Origin: Fredericiella sp038205395
GTDB lineage: Bacteria; Chloroflexota; Anaerolineae; Caldilineales; Caldilineaceae
Direction: 5' to 3'
NCBI GenBank assembly: GCA_038205395.1
Contig: JBBRBX010000005.1
Coordinates: 15,920 to 79,919, forward strand
DNA length: 64,000 nucleotides
Positions within the stretch are counted from its first letter, which is position 1, and each line of letters begins with the position of its first letter. Of the stretch, positions 47,967 to 60,381 are shown one piece after another. A model generated the notes under the pieces. The model worked only from the letters and a program-made list of their open reading frames with translations. It did not search any database and was not told the DNA's origin. The translations under genes and the position numbers were made by a program.

Positions 47967-50900
47967 CAGTTTCCTCCTACGCGTGCGGCCGCGCTCTTGT
48001 TGCTTTCAAAGGCTGCCATTACTGCTTCGTCGCCGCTAAGGCCGCTCGCCTGCACCTGCGCATAAGCTTCGAGCACCCGCTTGTAATCTTTCGGCATCAC
48101 CTTGACGAATTTCGGCAGCAGTTCCTCCCAACGGATCAGCACCCGCCAGGCCAGTTCGCTGTTGGTGTAATCGGCATGTTTCTGCACCAGCGCACGCAGG
48201 GCGGCGCTGTCGCCGGCGTCGCTCACAGCTTCCAGCCCCACCATCTCCTTGTTGACACGCTGCGCAAAGTCAGCGTTCCAGTCCAGCACATAGGCGACGC
48301 CGCCCGACATGCCGGCGGCAAAGTTGCGCCCGCTGTGGCCGAGCACGACCACACAGCCGCCAGTCATATATTCGCAGGCATGGTCACCCACCCCTTCGAC
48401 CACGGCGTTGACTCCCGAATTGCGCACGCCAAAGCGTTCGCCGGCCACCCCGCGGATATACGCTTCGCCGGCAGTGCCGCCGTAGAGCGCCACGTTGCCG
48501 ATCACGATGTTTTCTTCGGCGCGGAAGGTGGCGGCAGCCGGCGGATAGACGATCAGCTTGCCGCCCGACAGCCCTTTGCCGAAGTAGTCGTTGGCGTCTC
48601 CCTCCAGTTCCAGCGTCATGCCGGCAGGGATAAAGGCGCCGAAGCTCTGGCCGGCGGAACCGTGAAAGTGGAAGTGAATGGTGTCTTCCGGCAGCCCGGC
48701 AGGGCCATAGCGGCGCGTTACTTCACTGCCGACCATGGTGCCGACGACCCGATTGACATTCTGGATGGGCAGAGTGGCCGTAACCTTCTGTCCACCGGCC
48801 AGGGCGGGCGCGGCCAGTTCCAGCAGCGTAGTGCGGTCCAGCGCCTGATCCAGCCCGTGATCCTGGCCGATCTGACAGTAGCGGCCCACCTCATCGCCCA
48901 CCTGCGGCTGCCAGAGCAGCGCCGAGAGGTCGATACCGCTCGCCTTCCAGTGGTTGAGCGCCTTGCGCGGCTCCAGCTTGTCGACGCGCCCGACCATCTC
49001 ATCCACAGTGCGGAAGCCAAGTTTGGCCATGATCTCGCGCAGTTCGGCGGCGATAAAGGTCATAAAGTTGATGACATCCTCCGGCTCGCCGCGGAACTGG
49101 GCGCGCAGGTGCGGGTTCTGGGTGGCGATGCCCGCCGGACAGGTGTCGAGATGGCAGACGCGCATCATGACACAGCCCAGGCTGACCAGCGGTGCGGTGG
49201 CGAAGCCAAACTCCTCCGCACCCAGCAGCGCAGCCACGGCCACATCGCGTCCCGTCTTGAGCTGGCCGTCGGTCTCCACCGCCACGCGGCTGCGCAAATT
49301 GTTGAGCACCAATGTCTGATGCGTCTCGGCAAGCCCCAGTTCCCAGGGCAGCCCAGCGTGCTTGATGCTCGACTGCGGCGAGGCGCCCGTGCCGCCGTCG
49401 TGGCCGGAGATCAGAATCACGTCGGCATGGCCCTTGGCGACGCCGGCGGCAATCGTGCCGACGCCGACTTCGGAGACCAGCTTGACGCTGATGCGCGCTT
49501 CGTGGTTTGCGTTCTTGAGGTCGTGGATCAGTTCGGCCAGGTCTTCAATCGAGTAGATGTCATGGTGCGGGGGCGGCGAGATAAGGCCCACGCCCGGCGT
49601 TGAGTTGCGCACCTTGGCGATCCAGGGGTAGACCTTCGCCCCCGGCAGTTGGCCGCCTTCGCCCGGCTTGGCGCCCTGCGCCATCTTGATCTGCAGCTCT
49701 TTGGCATTGACCAAATAATGGCTGGTCACGCCGAAGCGGCCCGAAGCCACCTGCTTGATGGCGCTGCTCTTGCTGTCGCCCCGCTCATTGCTCCAGGTAT
49801 AGCGGTCGGGGTCTTCGCCGCCTTCGCCCGTATTGGAGCGCCCGCCGATGCGGTTCATGGCCACCGCCATGCTTTCGTGCGCTTCCTTGCTGATCGAGCC
49901 ATAGCTCATGGCGCCGGTTTTGAAGCGTTTGACGATGGCGCTTATCGGCTCCACCTCCTCCAGCGGAACCGGCTCATCCGCCCAGCGCAGATCGAGCAGC
50001 CCGCGCAGGGTGGCGAACTCCGCTTCCTGCGCGTTGACCAGCCCCGAATACTCCTTAAAGGTGCGGTAGCCTTTGTCCCATACCTCGCCGTCACGACTGC
50101 GCACGGCGGCCTGCAGTTTGTGGATGGTGAGCGGGTTGAAGAGATGGCGCTCGCCGTCGTGCCGCCACTGGTAGTCGCCGCCCGACACCAGCACGCCCGG
50201 CTGCTCTTCCCGTTCGGGATAGGCACGCAGATGGCGGCGCTTGATCTCGTGATAGATCTCGCGCAGCCCAATGCCTTCAATGCGCGTCGGCGTCCAGGTG
50301 AAATACTTGTCCACCAGCGCCCTGCTCAGACCCAATGCTTCAAATATCTGCGCGCCGCAGTAGCTTTGCAGCGTGCTGATCCCCATCTTCGAGCAGGTCT
50401 TGACGATACCCTTGAGCGCAGCCTTGATATAGTTGTACTTGGCCTGCTCATAGGTGACATCGCTGACAAGCCCCTGGTCGACCATATCGTAAATCGTCTC
50501 ATAAGCCATGTACGGGTTGACGGCCGTGGCGCCGTAGCCGATCAGCAGCGAGAAATGGTGCACCTCGCGCGGTTCGCCGCTCTCCACCACCAGCGCGCAC
50601 TGAGTGCGCGTCTCACGGCGGATCAAATGGTGATGCAGCCCCGCCGTCGCCAGCAGCGCGGGGATGGGGGCCATCTCGCGGCTGACGCCGCGGTCGGAGA
50701 GGACAAAGATGTTGACGCCCTGCTCGATGGCCTCGTCGGCCAACATGCAAAGATAGTCCATCGCCTTTTCCAGCCCCTGCCAGCCATCCTTGATGGGGAA
50801 GAGCATCGGCAGCTTCTGCGACTTGAAATCGCGCTCTTTGATGTGGGCGATCTTGGCCAACTGCTCGTTGGTCAGGATGGGGTTCTTGAGCCTGATCTGG

Positions 50901-52705
50901 CGGCAGTTTTCCGGCACGGTCTCCAGCAGGTTGCCTTCCGTGCCCATCATCACATCGGTGGCGGTGACAAGCTCTTCGCGGATGGCGTCCAGCGGCGGGT
51001 TTGTCACCTGCGCAAACAATTGCCGAAAATAAGTGTAGAGAAGCTGCGCGCGGTCGGAGAGAACGGCAATCGGCGTGTCGTCACCCATTGACCCCAGCGC
51101 TTCCACGCCGTTCTTCATCATCGGCCCCAGCAACGCCCGCTGGGTCTCAAAGGTGTAGCCGAAGACATGCTGGCGGTGCAGCACGCTGGCATGGTCGTCG
51201 GCCTGATAGAGATCGGGCGGCGTGCGCAGCGAATCCAGCTCGACCAAATTTTTGTCCAGCCACTCCTGGTAGGGGTGAGCTTGCGCCATCGACTCCTTGA
51301 TCTCTTCGTCGCTGATGATGCGCCCCTGCGCCGTATCGACCAGCAGCATACGGCCGGGCTGCAGGCGCGACTTCTGCGCCACATTCTCCGGCGCGATCTC
51401 GTCGCCCAGCACGCCCACCTCGGAGGCCATCACCACCAAATCGTCCTTCGTCACATAGTAGCGCGAAGGGCGCAAGCCGTTGCGGTCGAGCACTGCGCCC
51501 ACGACCGTGCCATCGGTGAAGGCGATGGAAGCGGGGCCGTCCCACGGCTCCATCAGCGTGGCATGATATTCGTAAAAGGCGCGCTTGGTGGCCGACATGC
51601 TCTCGTGGTTGCTCCACGGTTCCGGGATCATCATCATGGCGACGTGGTGCAGTGGGCGCCCGGCCAGATGCAGAAACTCCAGCGCGTTGTCGAACTGGGC
51701 GCTGTCGCTGCCGTCCGGGTCCACGATCTGGCGGCAGACCTTGGCGAGATCGGGGCCAAACAACTCCGAATGGAGCACCGACTGGCGGGCGTACATCCAG
51801 TTGATATTGCCGCGGATGGTGTTGATTTCGCCGTTGTGGATCAGATAGCGGTAGGGGTGCGCCCGCTCCCAGGAGGGGAAGGTATTGGTGCTGAAGCGCG
51901 AGTGCACCACGGCAATGGCCGTCTCCAGCGTGGGGTCGAGCAGGTCGGGATAGTAATCATCGACCTGCTCGGCCAGCAGCATGCCTTTGTAGACGATGGT
52001 GCGGCTGGAGAGGCTGGCAAAGTAGAAGCCTGCCCCCTGCGGGTCATGGTAGCGAATGGCATACTCGGCGCTCTTGCGGATCACGTAGAGCTTGCGTTCA
52101 AAGGCCAGCGGGTCGCTGCCGATCAGCGCCTGCGGGTTGCGGGCGATAAAAAGCTGGCGCACGCAAGGCTCACCGGCTTTGGCGCCGTCGCCCAGCGAAC
52201 GGTTGTCGGTGGGCACGGTGCGCCAGCCGAGCAGCGTCTGCCCTTCCTCGCTGACAATCTGCGCCAGCCGCTCTTCAAATTGCTCACGCAGCGCGGCGTC
52301 TTGGGGCAGGAACAGCATACCGACGCCGTATTCGCCCAAGGGGGGCAGGCTGATCCCCTGCGCGGCGAGCACCTTGCGGAAAAAGGCGTCCGGCAGCTGC
52401 AGGTTGATGCCGGCGCCGTCGCCCGTATTGGCTTCACAGCCGCAGGCGCCGCGGTGGTTGAGGTTGACCAGCACCTTCATCGCCTGGCGTACAATCTTGT
52501 GGGATTTGACGCCTTTAATATTGGCCACAAAGCCGACACCGCAGGCATCCTTTTCAAACTGCGGATCATACAGGCCCTGTTTGGCCGGCAATCCAGACGG
52601 CAATCCAGACGGCAATCCAGACGGCAGTCTGGCCGGTAGCCCAGATGGTTGTCCAGGCGGCAGTGCGGGCGCCTGGCGACCGGTTTGGTCAGATTCGCTG
52701 TTCAA
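47966..52705 (-). CDS. gltB: Glutamate synthase large subunit (second copy, paired with gltD)
   Basis: The 1579-residue protein uses a TTG start at 52705, because AAGGAG (52714-52719) sits eight bases upstream and the longer ATG frame to 52771 has no ribosome site. The propeptide before the catalytic Cys55 (KDACGVGF) is 54 residues long and contains repeated SGLP units; GltB is cleaved just before this Cys. The FMN domain (GEGGEDPDRY, GHDGGTGASPQSS), the 3Fe-4S cysteines (CHLDTCPAGIATQNP) and the beta-helix (LSGGKLIVYP, GHSGRNFAAGMSGG) are complete. It overlaps gltD by one base. Confidence 0.96.
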   Translation of the reverse strand: MNSESDQTGRQAPALPPGQPSGLPARLPSGLPSGLPSGLPAKQGLYDPQFEKDACGVGFVANIKGVKSHKIVRQAMKVLVNLNHRGACGCEANTGDGAGINLQLPDAFFRKVLAAQGISLPPLGEYGVGMLFLPQDAALREQFEERLAQIVSEEGQTLLGWRTVPTDNRSLGDGAKAGEPCVRQLFIARNPQALIGSDPLAFERKLYVIRKSAEYAIRYHDPQGAGFYFASLSSRTIVYKGMLLAEQVDDYYPDLLDPTLETAIAVVHSRFSTNTFPSWERAHPYRYLIHNGEINTIRGNINWMYARQSVLHSELFGPDLAKVCRQIVDPDGSDSAQFDNALEFLHLAGRPLHHVAMMMIPEPWSNHESMSATKRAFYEYHATLMEPWDGPASIAFTDGTVVGAVLDRNGLRPSRYYVTKDDLVVMASEVGVLGDEIAPENVAQKSRLQPGRMLLVDTAQGRIISDEEIKESMAQAHPYQEWLDKNLVELDSLRTPPDLYQADDHASVLHRQHVFGYTFETQRALLGPMMKNGVEALGSMGDDTPIAVLSDRAQLLYTYFRQLFAQVTNPPLDAIREELVTATDVMMGTEGNLLETVPENCRQIRLKNPILTNEQLAKIAHIKERDFKSQKLPMLFPIKDGWQGLEKAMDYLCMLADEAIEQGVNIFVLSDRGVSREMAPIPALLATAGLHHHLIRRETRTQCALVVESGEPREVHHFSLLIGYGATAVNPYMAYETIYDMVDQGLVSDVTYEQAKYNYIKAALKGIVKTCSKMGISTLQSYCGAQIFEALGLSRALVDKYFTWTPTRIEGIGLREIYHEIKRRHLRAYPEREEQPGVLVSGGDYQWRHDGERHLFNPLTIHKLQAAVRSRDGEVWDKGYRTFKEYSGLVNAQEAEFATLRGLLDLRWADEPVPLEEVEPISAIVKRFKTGAMSYGSISKEAHESMAVAMNRIGGRSNTGEGGEDPDRYTWSNERGDSKSSAIKQVASGRFGVTSHYLVNAKELQIKMAQGAKPGEGGQLPGAKVYPWIAKVRNSTPGVGLISPPPHHDIYSIEDLAELIHDLKNANHEARISVKLVSEVGVGTIAAGVAKGHADVILISGHDGGTGASPQSSIKHAGLPWELGLAETHQTLVLNNLRSRVAVETDGQLKTGRDVAVAALLGAEEFGFATAPLVSLGCVMMRVCHLDTCPAGIATQNPHLRAQFRGEPEDVINFMTFIAAELREIMAKLGFRTVDEMVGRVDKLEPRKALNHWKASGIDLSALLWQPQVGDEVGRYCQIGQDHGLDQALDRTTLLELAAPALAGGQKVTATLPIQNVNRVVGTMVGSEVTRRYGPAGLPEDTIHFHFHGSAGQSFGAFIPAGMTLELEGDANDYFGKGLSGGKLIVYPPAAATFRAEENIVIGNVALYGGTAGEAYIRGVAGERFGVRNSGVNAVVEGVGDHACEYMTGGCVVVLGHSGRNFAAGMSGGVAYVLDWNADFAQRVNKEMVGLEAVSDAGDSAALRALVQKHADYTNSELAWRVLIRWEELLPKFVKVMPKDYKRVLEAYAQVQASGLSGDEAVMAAFESNKSAAARVGGN
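52585..52640 (-). repeat. 12-bp tandem repeats encoding SGLP units in the GltB propeptide
   Basis: Three to four near-identical GGCAATCCAGAC units (plus strand) encode PSGL repeats between the start and the catalytic Cys of GltB. The number probably varies by slippage without harming the mature enzyme. Confidence 0.75.
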
Positions 52706-52719
52706 AGTATAAGCTCCTT
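52703..52719 (-). promoter_or_regulatory. Ribosome site that sets the TTG start of gltB
   Basis: On the minus strand AAGGAG is followed by eight bases and TTG, a nearly perfect arrangement. The same TTG overlaps the stop of a 78-codon frame (52702-52938), so reading of that frame would bring ribosomes to gltB. Confidence 0.7.
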
Positions 52720-53078
52720 GTCCCAAAAAGAACGCGTTCGGTGCACTGCCACGTCGTTGGGGCGATGACAACTATTTCCGGATAATGGCGTGACTCTTGG
52801 CTGGTTGGGTTGAAACCGATGCCACTGGGGAGACGGCGCAGCAACGATTAAAGCAACGAGCAGCAATGAGCACAGACAGCTAAAGAATAAGCACCTGCGC
52901 TCACGGCTCGACGTGAAGATGAGGAAGTATCTGGTCACGCATCAGTGCGTGTCCTCACGCATGGGTTGGCACGATCTGGAGGTGACGCGCTGGGCAGAAC
53001 TCGTGCGTGTGAAATTATACACGAGCACGTACAAACGTTCAAACGGCTTTTGGGGTGGAAGTGCGGGATGACCTGCTT
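52706..53078 (-). other. Long 5' leader of gltBD (about 300 nt)
   Basis: Between the promoter at 53014-53042 and the TTG start lies an untranslated region of about 300 bases. It carries a CACGCA-CTGA-TGCGTG hairpin near its middle and a weak 78-codon frame (GTG 52938) with a hydrophobic segment CLCSLLLVALIVAA. No known glutamine riboswitch was recognised. Confidence 0.4.
53014..53042 (-). promoter_or_regulatory. Sigma-70 promoter of gltBD
   Basis: TTGAAC (53037-53042) and TATAAT (53014-53019) separated by 17 bases on the minus strand. Confidence 0.75.
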
Positions 53079-53109
53079 GCGTAGCCCGCACGGTATGTGC
53101 GGGCTACGC
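53079..53109. repeat. 13-bp perfect inverted repeat after leuA
   Basis: 53079-53091 pairs exactly with 53097-53109 around a 5-base loop. It lies just after the leuA stop and before the gltB promoter; it probably acts as a leuA 3' hairpin, but no T-run follows. Confidence 0.75.
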
Positions 53110-53129
53110 GGGCAAGCCCTCGCGGGCCT

Positions 53130-54926
<1,797 letters not shown>

Positions 54927-54956
54927 CTATACTCCTAGAGGTGCAATCGAACATGG

Positions 54957-55007
54957 CTACATATACTGCTGCTGAATCTCGTAAATCACAAAGGTCCGCA
55001 AGACCAT
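54957..55007 (-). CDS. Possible 16-residue leader peptide upstream of leuA
   Basis: The frame starts with ATG 55007 after GAGGTG and codes for 16 residues (MVLRTFVIYEIQQQYM). The very strong ribosome site AAAGGAGGTG (55021-55030) is 13-15 bases upstream of this ATG but eight bases from GTG 55014, which would give a 39-residue frame ending inside leuA at 54895. Either peptide could couple translation to leuA. No Leu codon run is present, so classical leucine attenuation is not supported. Confidence 0.35.
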   Translation of the reverse strand: MVLRTFVIYEIQQQYM

Positions 55008-55026
55008 CGTCCACTTCGATCACCTC

Positions 55027-55056
55027 CTTTCTGGGCTGGTTCTTTCTGAGCTGGTT
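55027..55056 (-). repeat. 15-bp direct tandem repeat ahead of leuA
   Basis: Two adjacent copies of AACCAGC(T/C)CAGAAAG (coding strand), at 55042-55056 and 55027-55041, differ at one base. They lie between the pyk stop and the AAAGGAGGTG ribosome site and may be a protein-binding or RNA-structure element. Confidence 0.7.
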
Positions 55057-55057
55057 G

Positions 55058-56203
55058 CTACAATACGTAATTCTCGCGCACCGCCGCCGTCAGGGGCGGC
55101 TGCGCCACGGAGCGCTGCGCACTGCCCGGCTGCAGGAACGCCGACAGCGGGTTCACATACGCGGTGGCCGGCATCACATGCTGGCAGATGCTCACCATCG
55201 AGCGCACGGCGTGCAGAGGATAGCTGCCCACAGCCGTTTCGGCGCTGAGCATGACGGCGTCGGCCCCGTCCAACAGCGCGTTGGCCACATCGCTCACCTC
55301 GGCGCGCGTAGGCCGATGGTTGTGGATCATGCTCTCCAACATCTGCGTGGCCACGACCACCGGTTTGCGCGCCTGGCGGCAGGCGCGCACGATCTGCTTT
55401 TGCAGCAGCGGAAGCTGCCAGGGGCTTGTCTCCAACGCCAGATCGCCGCGCGCCACCATGACGCCGTCGGAAGCGTGGATAATCGCGCGCAGGTTCTCCA
55501 CGCCGTCGGGCCGCTCGATCTTGGCCATGATCAGCGGGGCGCGGTGGACGCGAGCGCGCCCTTCGGCCCGTTCCACGATCGCGCGCAGTTCGTTGACATC
55601 CGCCGCCGTGCCGGCAAAGCTGAGCGCGATCCAATCCACCGCCAGGTCGACGGCAAAGGCGGCGTCGGCGCGGTCTTTGTCGGTCAGCGCCGGGATGGGC
55701 AGCAGGGTGTAGGGCACGTTGACGCCCTTGCGCGACTTGATCGCGCCGCCGTGCACCGTGCGGCAGTGGACATGGCCCGCAATCACCGCCTCCACCTGCA
55801 GTTCGATATTGCCGTCGTCCACCAGCACCGTGCCGCCGGACTTGATATGCGGGGCGAGGTCAAAGTCAACCGGGATGATGGCGGCGTCCGGCGGCAGCGT
55901 GGCAAGATGCTCGCGCACGTCCACTTCCAGGCCGACCAGGATCACCGGCTGGCCGTCGGCAATGGGCACATCATTGTCGAGGCGACCCACGCGCACCTTG
56001 GCCCCCTGCAGGTCGGCCAACAGCGCCACCGGCTTGCCCGCCACCAGCGCCGCCTCGCGCACCAGGTCGGCCATGCGCCGATGGAAGGCATAGTCGCCAT
56101 GCGAAAAATTCATGCGCGCCACGCTCATCCCCGAACGAATCATGTCCGCCAGGGTGTTGACGTCGGCGCAGGCTGGTCCTATCGTAGCAATGATGTCAGT
56201 CAT
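55058..56203 (-). CDS. pyk: Short pyruvate kinase lacking the C-terminal domain
   Basis: Pyruvate kinase makes pyruvate and ATP from PEP and ADP. The 381-residue protein keeps the catalytic core: IIATIGPAC, VARMNFSHG (Arg/Asn/Ser), DLQGAKVRVG, KGVNVP, KIERPDG (catalytic Lys), MVARGDLALE and VATQMLESMI (Thr). Usual enzymes have 470-590 residues; the C-terminal domain that binds allosteric activators is gone, and the tail ends after GSYPLHAVRSMVS plus 40 residues. It sits inside the ilv-leu operon, where it could supply pyruvate to acetolactate synthase without the usual regulation. The missing domain could also mean loss of function, so activity is likely but unproven. Confidence 0.88.
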   Translation of the reverse strand: MTDIIATIGPACADVNTLADMIRSGMSVARMNFSHGDYAFHRRMADLVREAALVAGKPVALLADLQGAKVRVGRLDNDVPIADGQPVILVGLEVDVREHLATLPPDAAIIPVDFDLAPHIKSGGTVLVDDGNIELQVEAVIAGHVHCRTVHGGAIKSRKGVNVPYTLLPIPALTDKDRADAAFAVDLAVDWIALSFAGTAADVNELRAIVERAEGRARVHRAPLIMAKIERPDGVENLRAIIHASDGVMVARGDLALETSPWQLPLLQKQIVRACRQARKPVVVATQMLESMIHNHRPTRAEVSDVANALLDGADAVMLSAETAVGSYPLHAVRSMVSICQHVMPATAYVNPLSAFLQPGSAQRSVAQPPLTAAVRENYVL

Positions 56204-56220
56204 AAGATAAGTGGGCGAGA

Positions 56221-56258
56221 GGATGAGAGGCTGCGCCGGACGGTGCAGCCTCTCATCC
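56221..56258 (-). other. 14-bp intergenic hairpin between ilvC and pyk
   Basis: 56221-56234 pairs exactly with 56245-56258 around a 10-base loop. It lies in the 64-base gap between two operon genes, has no T-run, and may be an mRNA processing or stability element that lowers pyk-leuA expression. Confidence 0.7.
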
Positions 56259-56267
56259 GGCTCAGCG

Positions 56268-57275
<1,008 letters not shown>

Positions 57276-57352
57276 TAGTGCTCTGTTCCGTTTCTAGGTT
57301 GCTGCTAGGTTGTGAAATACCGGCTTGTAAAAAATTGTGGAATAGGGAAGCG

Positions 57353-57925
57353 TTACACGCCGCCGGTGCGCAGCCGCTCCAGCCCCTGCGCATCCTTGCC
57401 GTTGGCCTGCGCCCGCCAGACCGCCGTGCTGCGCCGGTAAGAGCCTTCCCGGTGGCCGCGCGACATCGCCACGCGCCCGGTGCGCACCATCTCCTGGATG
57501 CCAAAGTGGCCCAGCAGTTCGATCAGCGAATCCACCCGGTCTTCGTTGCCGACGATCTGGACAATCAGCGAGTCGAGCGTGACATCCACAATTTCGCCGC
57601 GATAGATGTCCACCAACTGCATGATCTCCGAGCGATTGGCCGCACTGGTGGCCACGCGCACCAGCGCCATCTCGCGCCCGATCGACTGCTGATTGGTAAT
57701 ATCCTCCACGCGCGTGACGTCCACGATCTTGCGCAGTTGCTTGATGACCTGGTCCACCATGTGCTCATTGCCGTCGACGACAAAGGTCATGCGGCTGATG
57801 CCCGGCGTCTCGCTGTGGCCCACCTGCAGACTGTCGATGTTGAAGTTGCGCCGCCGCAGCATGCCCGCCACTCGGTTCAAAACGCCCGGCTTGTCGCGCA
57901 TCCAGGCGATCAATGTATGTGTCAT
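57353..57925 (-). CDS. ilvN: Acetolactate synthase small (regulatory) subunit
   Basis: The 190-residue protein has an N-terminal ACT domain (MTHTLIAWMRDKPGVLNRVAGML, NIDSLQVGHSETPGISRMTFVV) and a C-terminal ACT-like domain (LIVQIVGNEDRVDSLIELLG). It binds valine and stimulates IlvB. ATG 57925 is preferred over 57964, with GGAAG just upstream; the start is 32 bases after ilvB. Confidence 0.95.
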   Translation of the reverse strand: MTHTLIAWMRDKPGVLNRVAGMLRRRNFNIDSLQVGHSETPGISRMTFVVDGNEHMVDQVIKQLRKIVDVTRVEDITNQQSIGREMALVRVATSAANRSEIMQLVDIYRGEIVDVTLDSLIVQIVGNEDRVDSLIELLGHFGIQEMVRTGRVAMSRGHREGSYRRSTAVWRAQANGKDAQGLERLRTGGV

Positions 57926-57957
57926 TTCGGTTTCTTCCTTTCCTGCCAGGATGATGT

Positions 57958-59748
<1,791 letters not shown>

Positions 59749-59802
59749 AACAAAGTTCCTTTCCTTCTGTAGGAGCAAATATCTCAGGGAAACCCTGAAG
59801 AT

Positions 59803-59834
59803 AAAAAAGACCCTTCCCAGGTTGGGAAGGGTCT
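59803..59834 (-). terminator. Attenuator terminator upstream of ilvB
   Basis: On the minus strand a perfect 12-bp stem (59823-59834 with 59808-59819) around a 3-base loop is followed by six T residues. It lies 55 bases before the ilvB start and 33 bases after the leader-peptide stop, so it ends most messages unless an antiterminator forms. Confidence 0.95.
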
Positions 59835-59882
59835 TCGGCGACCTTACTGACGCTGCTACAGCGTCCTCACTCTTCTCCAACC
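59820..59882 (-). promoter_or_regulatory. Antiterminator pairing and pause hairpin in the ilvB leader
   Basis: The leader segment GGTTGGAGAAG (59872-59882) can pair with CTTCCCAACC (59820-59829), with one A bulge; this destroys the terminator stem. A 7-bp hairpin GACGCTG-CAGCGTC (59849-59865) lies between the leader stop and the terminator. Ribosome stalling in the Val codons would leave GGTTGGAGAAG free; full reading of the leader would cover it. Confidence 0.8.
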
Positions 59883-59962
59883 AGTAACGGCCCCGGGTCT
59901 ACTACTACGACCAGAAGCTCGGCAAGAAGAACGAGGCTGAAGTTGGCTGCTGCAGAACGCAT
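59867..59962 (-). CDS. ilvB attenuation leader peptide, 31 residues, rich in Leu and Val
   Basis: ATG 59962 opens a 31-codon frame that ends TGA at 59867-59869. The peptide contains seven Leu and six Val, including LLAELLVVVVDP and PLLVGEE; the Val run is GTC-GTA-GTA-GTA. AAGG lies 14 bases upstream. This is the same logic as the ilv and leu leaders of enteric bacteria, where scarce charged tRNA stalls the ribosome. The larger frames that also cover this DNA (59867-60049, 59856-60176) add nothing recognisable. Confidence 0.85.
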   Translation of the reverse strand: MRSAAANFSLVLLAELLVVVVDPGPLLVGEE

Positions 59963-60020
59963 GTTGTTCTGGATACCTTGCACAATAGCATGTTGGGCAC
60001 ACTGCCCACCACTGCGCGCC

Positions 60021-60049
60021 AGTATAGCGGAGTGATGGAGGGTTGTCAA
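60021..60049 (-). promoter_or_regulatory. Consensus promoter of the ilvB leader
   Basis: TTGACA (60044-60049) and TATACT (60021-60026) with a 17-base spacer on the minus strand; predicted start near 60014, 52 bases before the leader-peptide ATG. Confidence 0.9.
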
Positions 60050-60285
60050 TTCGCAAATTGTCTTGAACTAGGATGTGTATGCAAACCATGACGACGAGCG
60101 TACTGGCCAAATCTCGCCACTGGCACGGACAACACGAGCAAGTGCCACCTGGCCTCACATCCTGGCTTGGATTCACGACAAACTCAAATTCTCCCAGACC
60201 TCATGCCTTCCGCTACCGCCGTAACCGCCTTTGGTTCCTACAAACTAGGTAATCGAAAAGCAAAATAGGCGCAAAATATAAGGGA

Positions 60286-60335
60286 TTGACAAGTCCTTGC
60301 GACCATGCTATATTGTATACGATTTCTGTATACAA
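60286..60335 (+). promoter_or_regulatory. GntR gene promoter with overlapping palindromic operator
   Basis: TTGACA (60286-60291), 17 bases, TATATT (60309-60314). A perfect 8-bp inverted repeat TTGTATAC-N7-GTATACAA (60313-60335) overlaps the -10 box and start point, the classic place for autorepression by a GntR protein. The 170 bases between this and the divergent ilv promoter contain nothing else. Confidence 0.85.
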
Positions 60336-60381
60336 GAACTCCATACAGATTTTGCTACCCTATCGTTCCGCTGGGCAACAT

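Noticed and set aside
52585..52640. CRISPR-like repeats
   Set aside because: 12-base in-frame units, no spacers; part of the GltB propeptide.
59749..60020. T-box riboswitch in the ilvB leader
   Set aside because: No AGGGTGGNACCGCG-type T-box sequence was found; the leader-peptide model explains the region fully.
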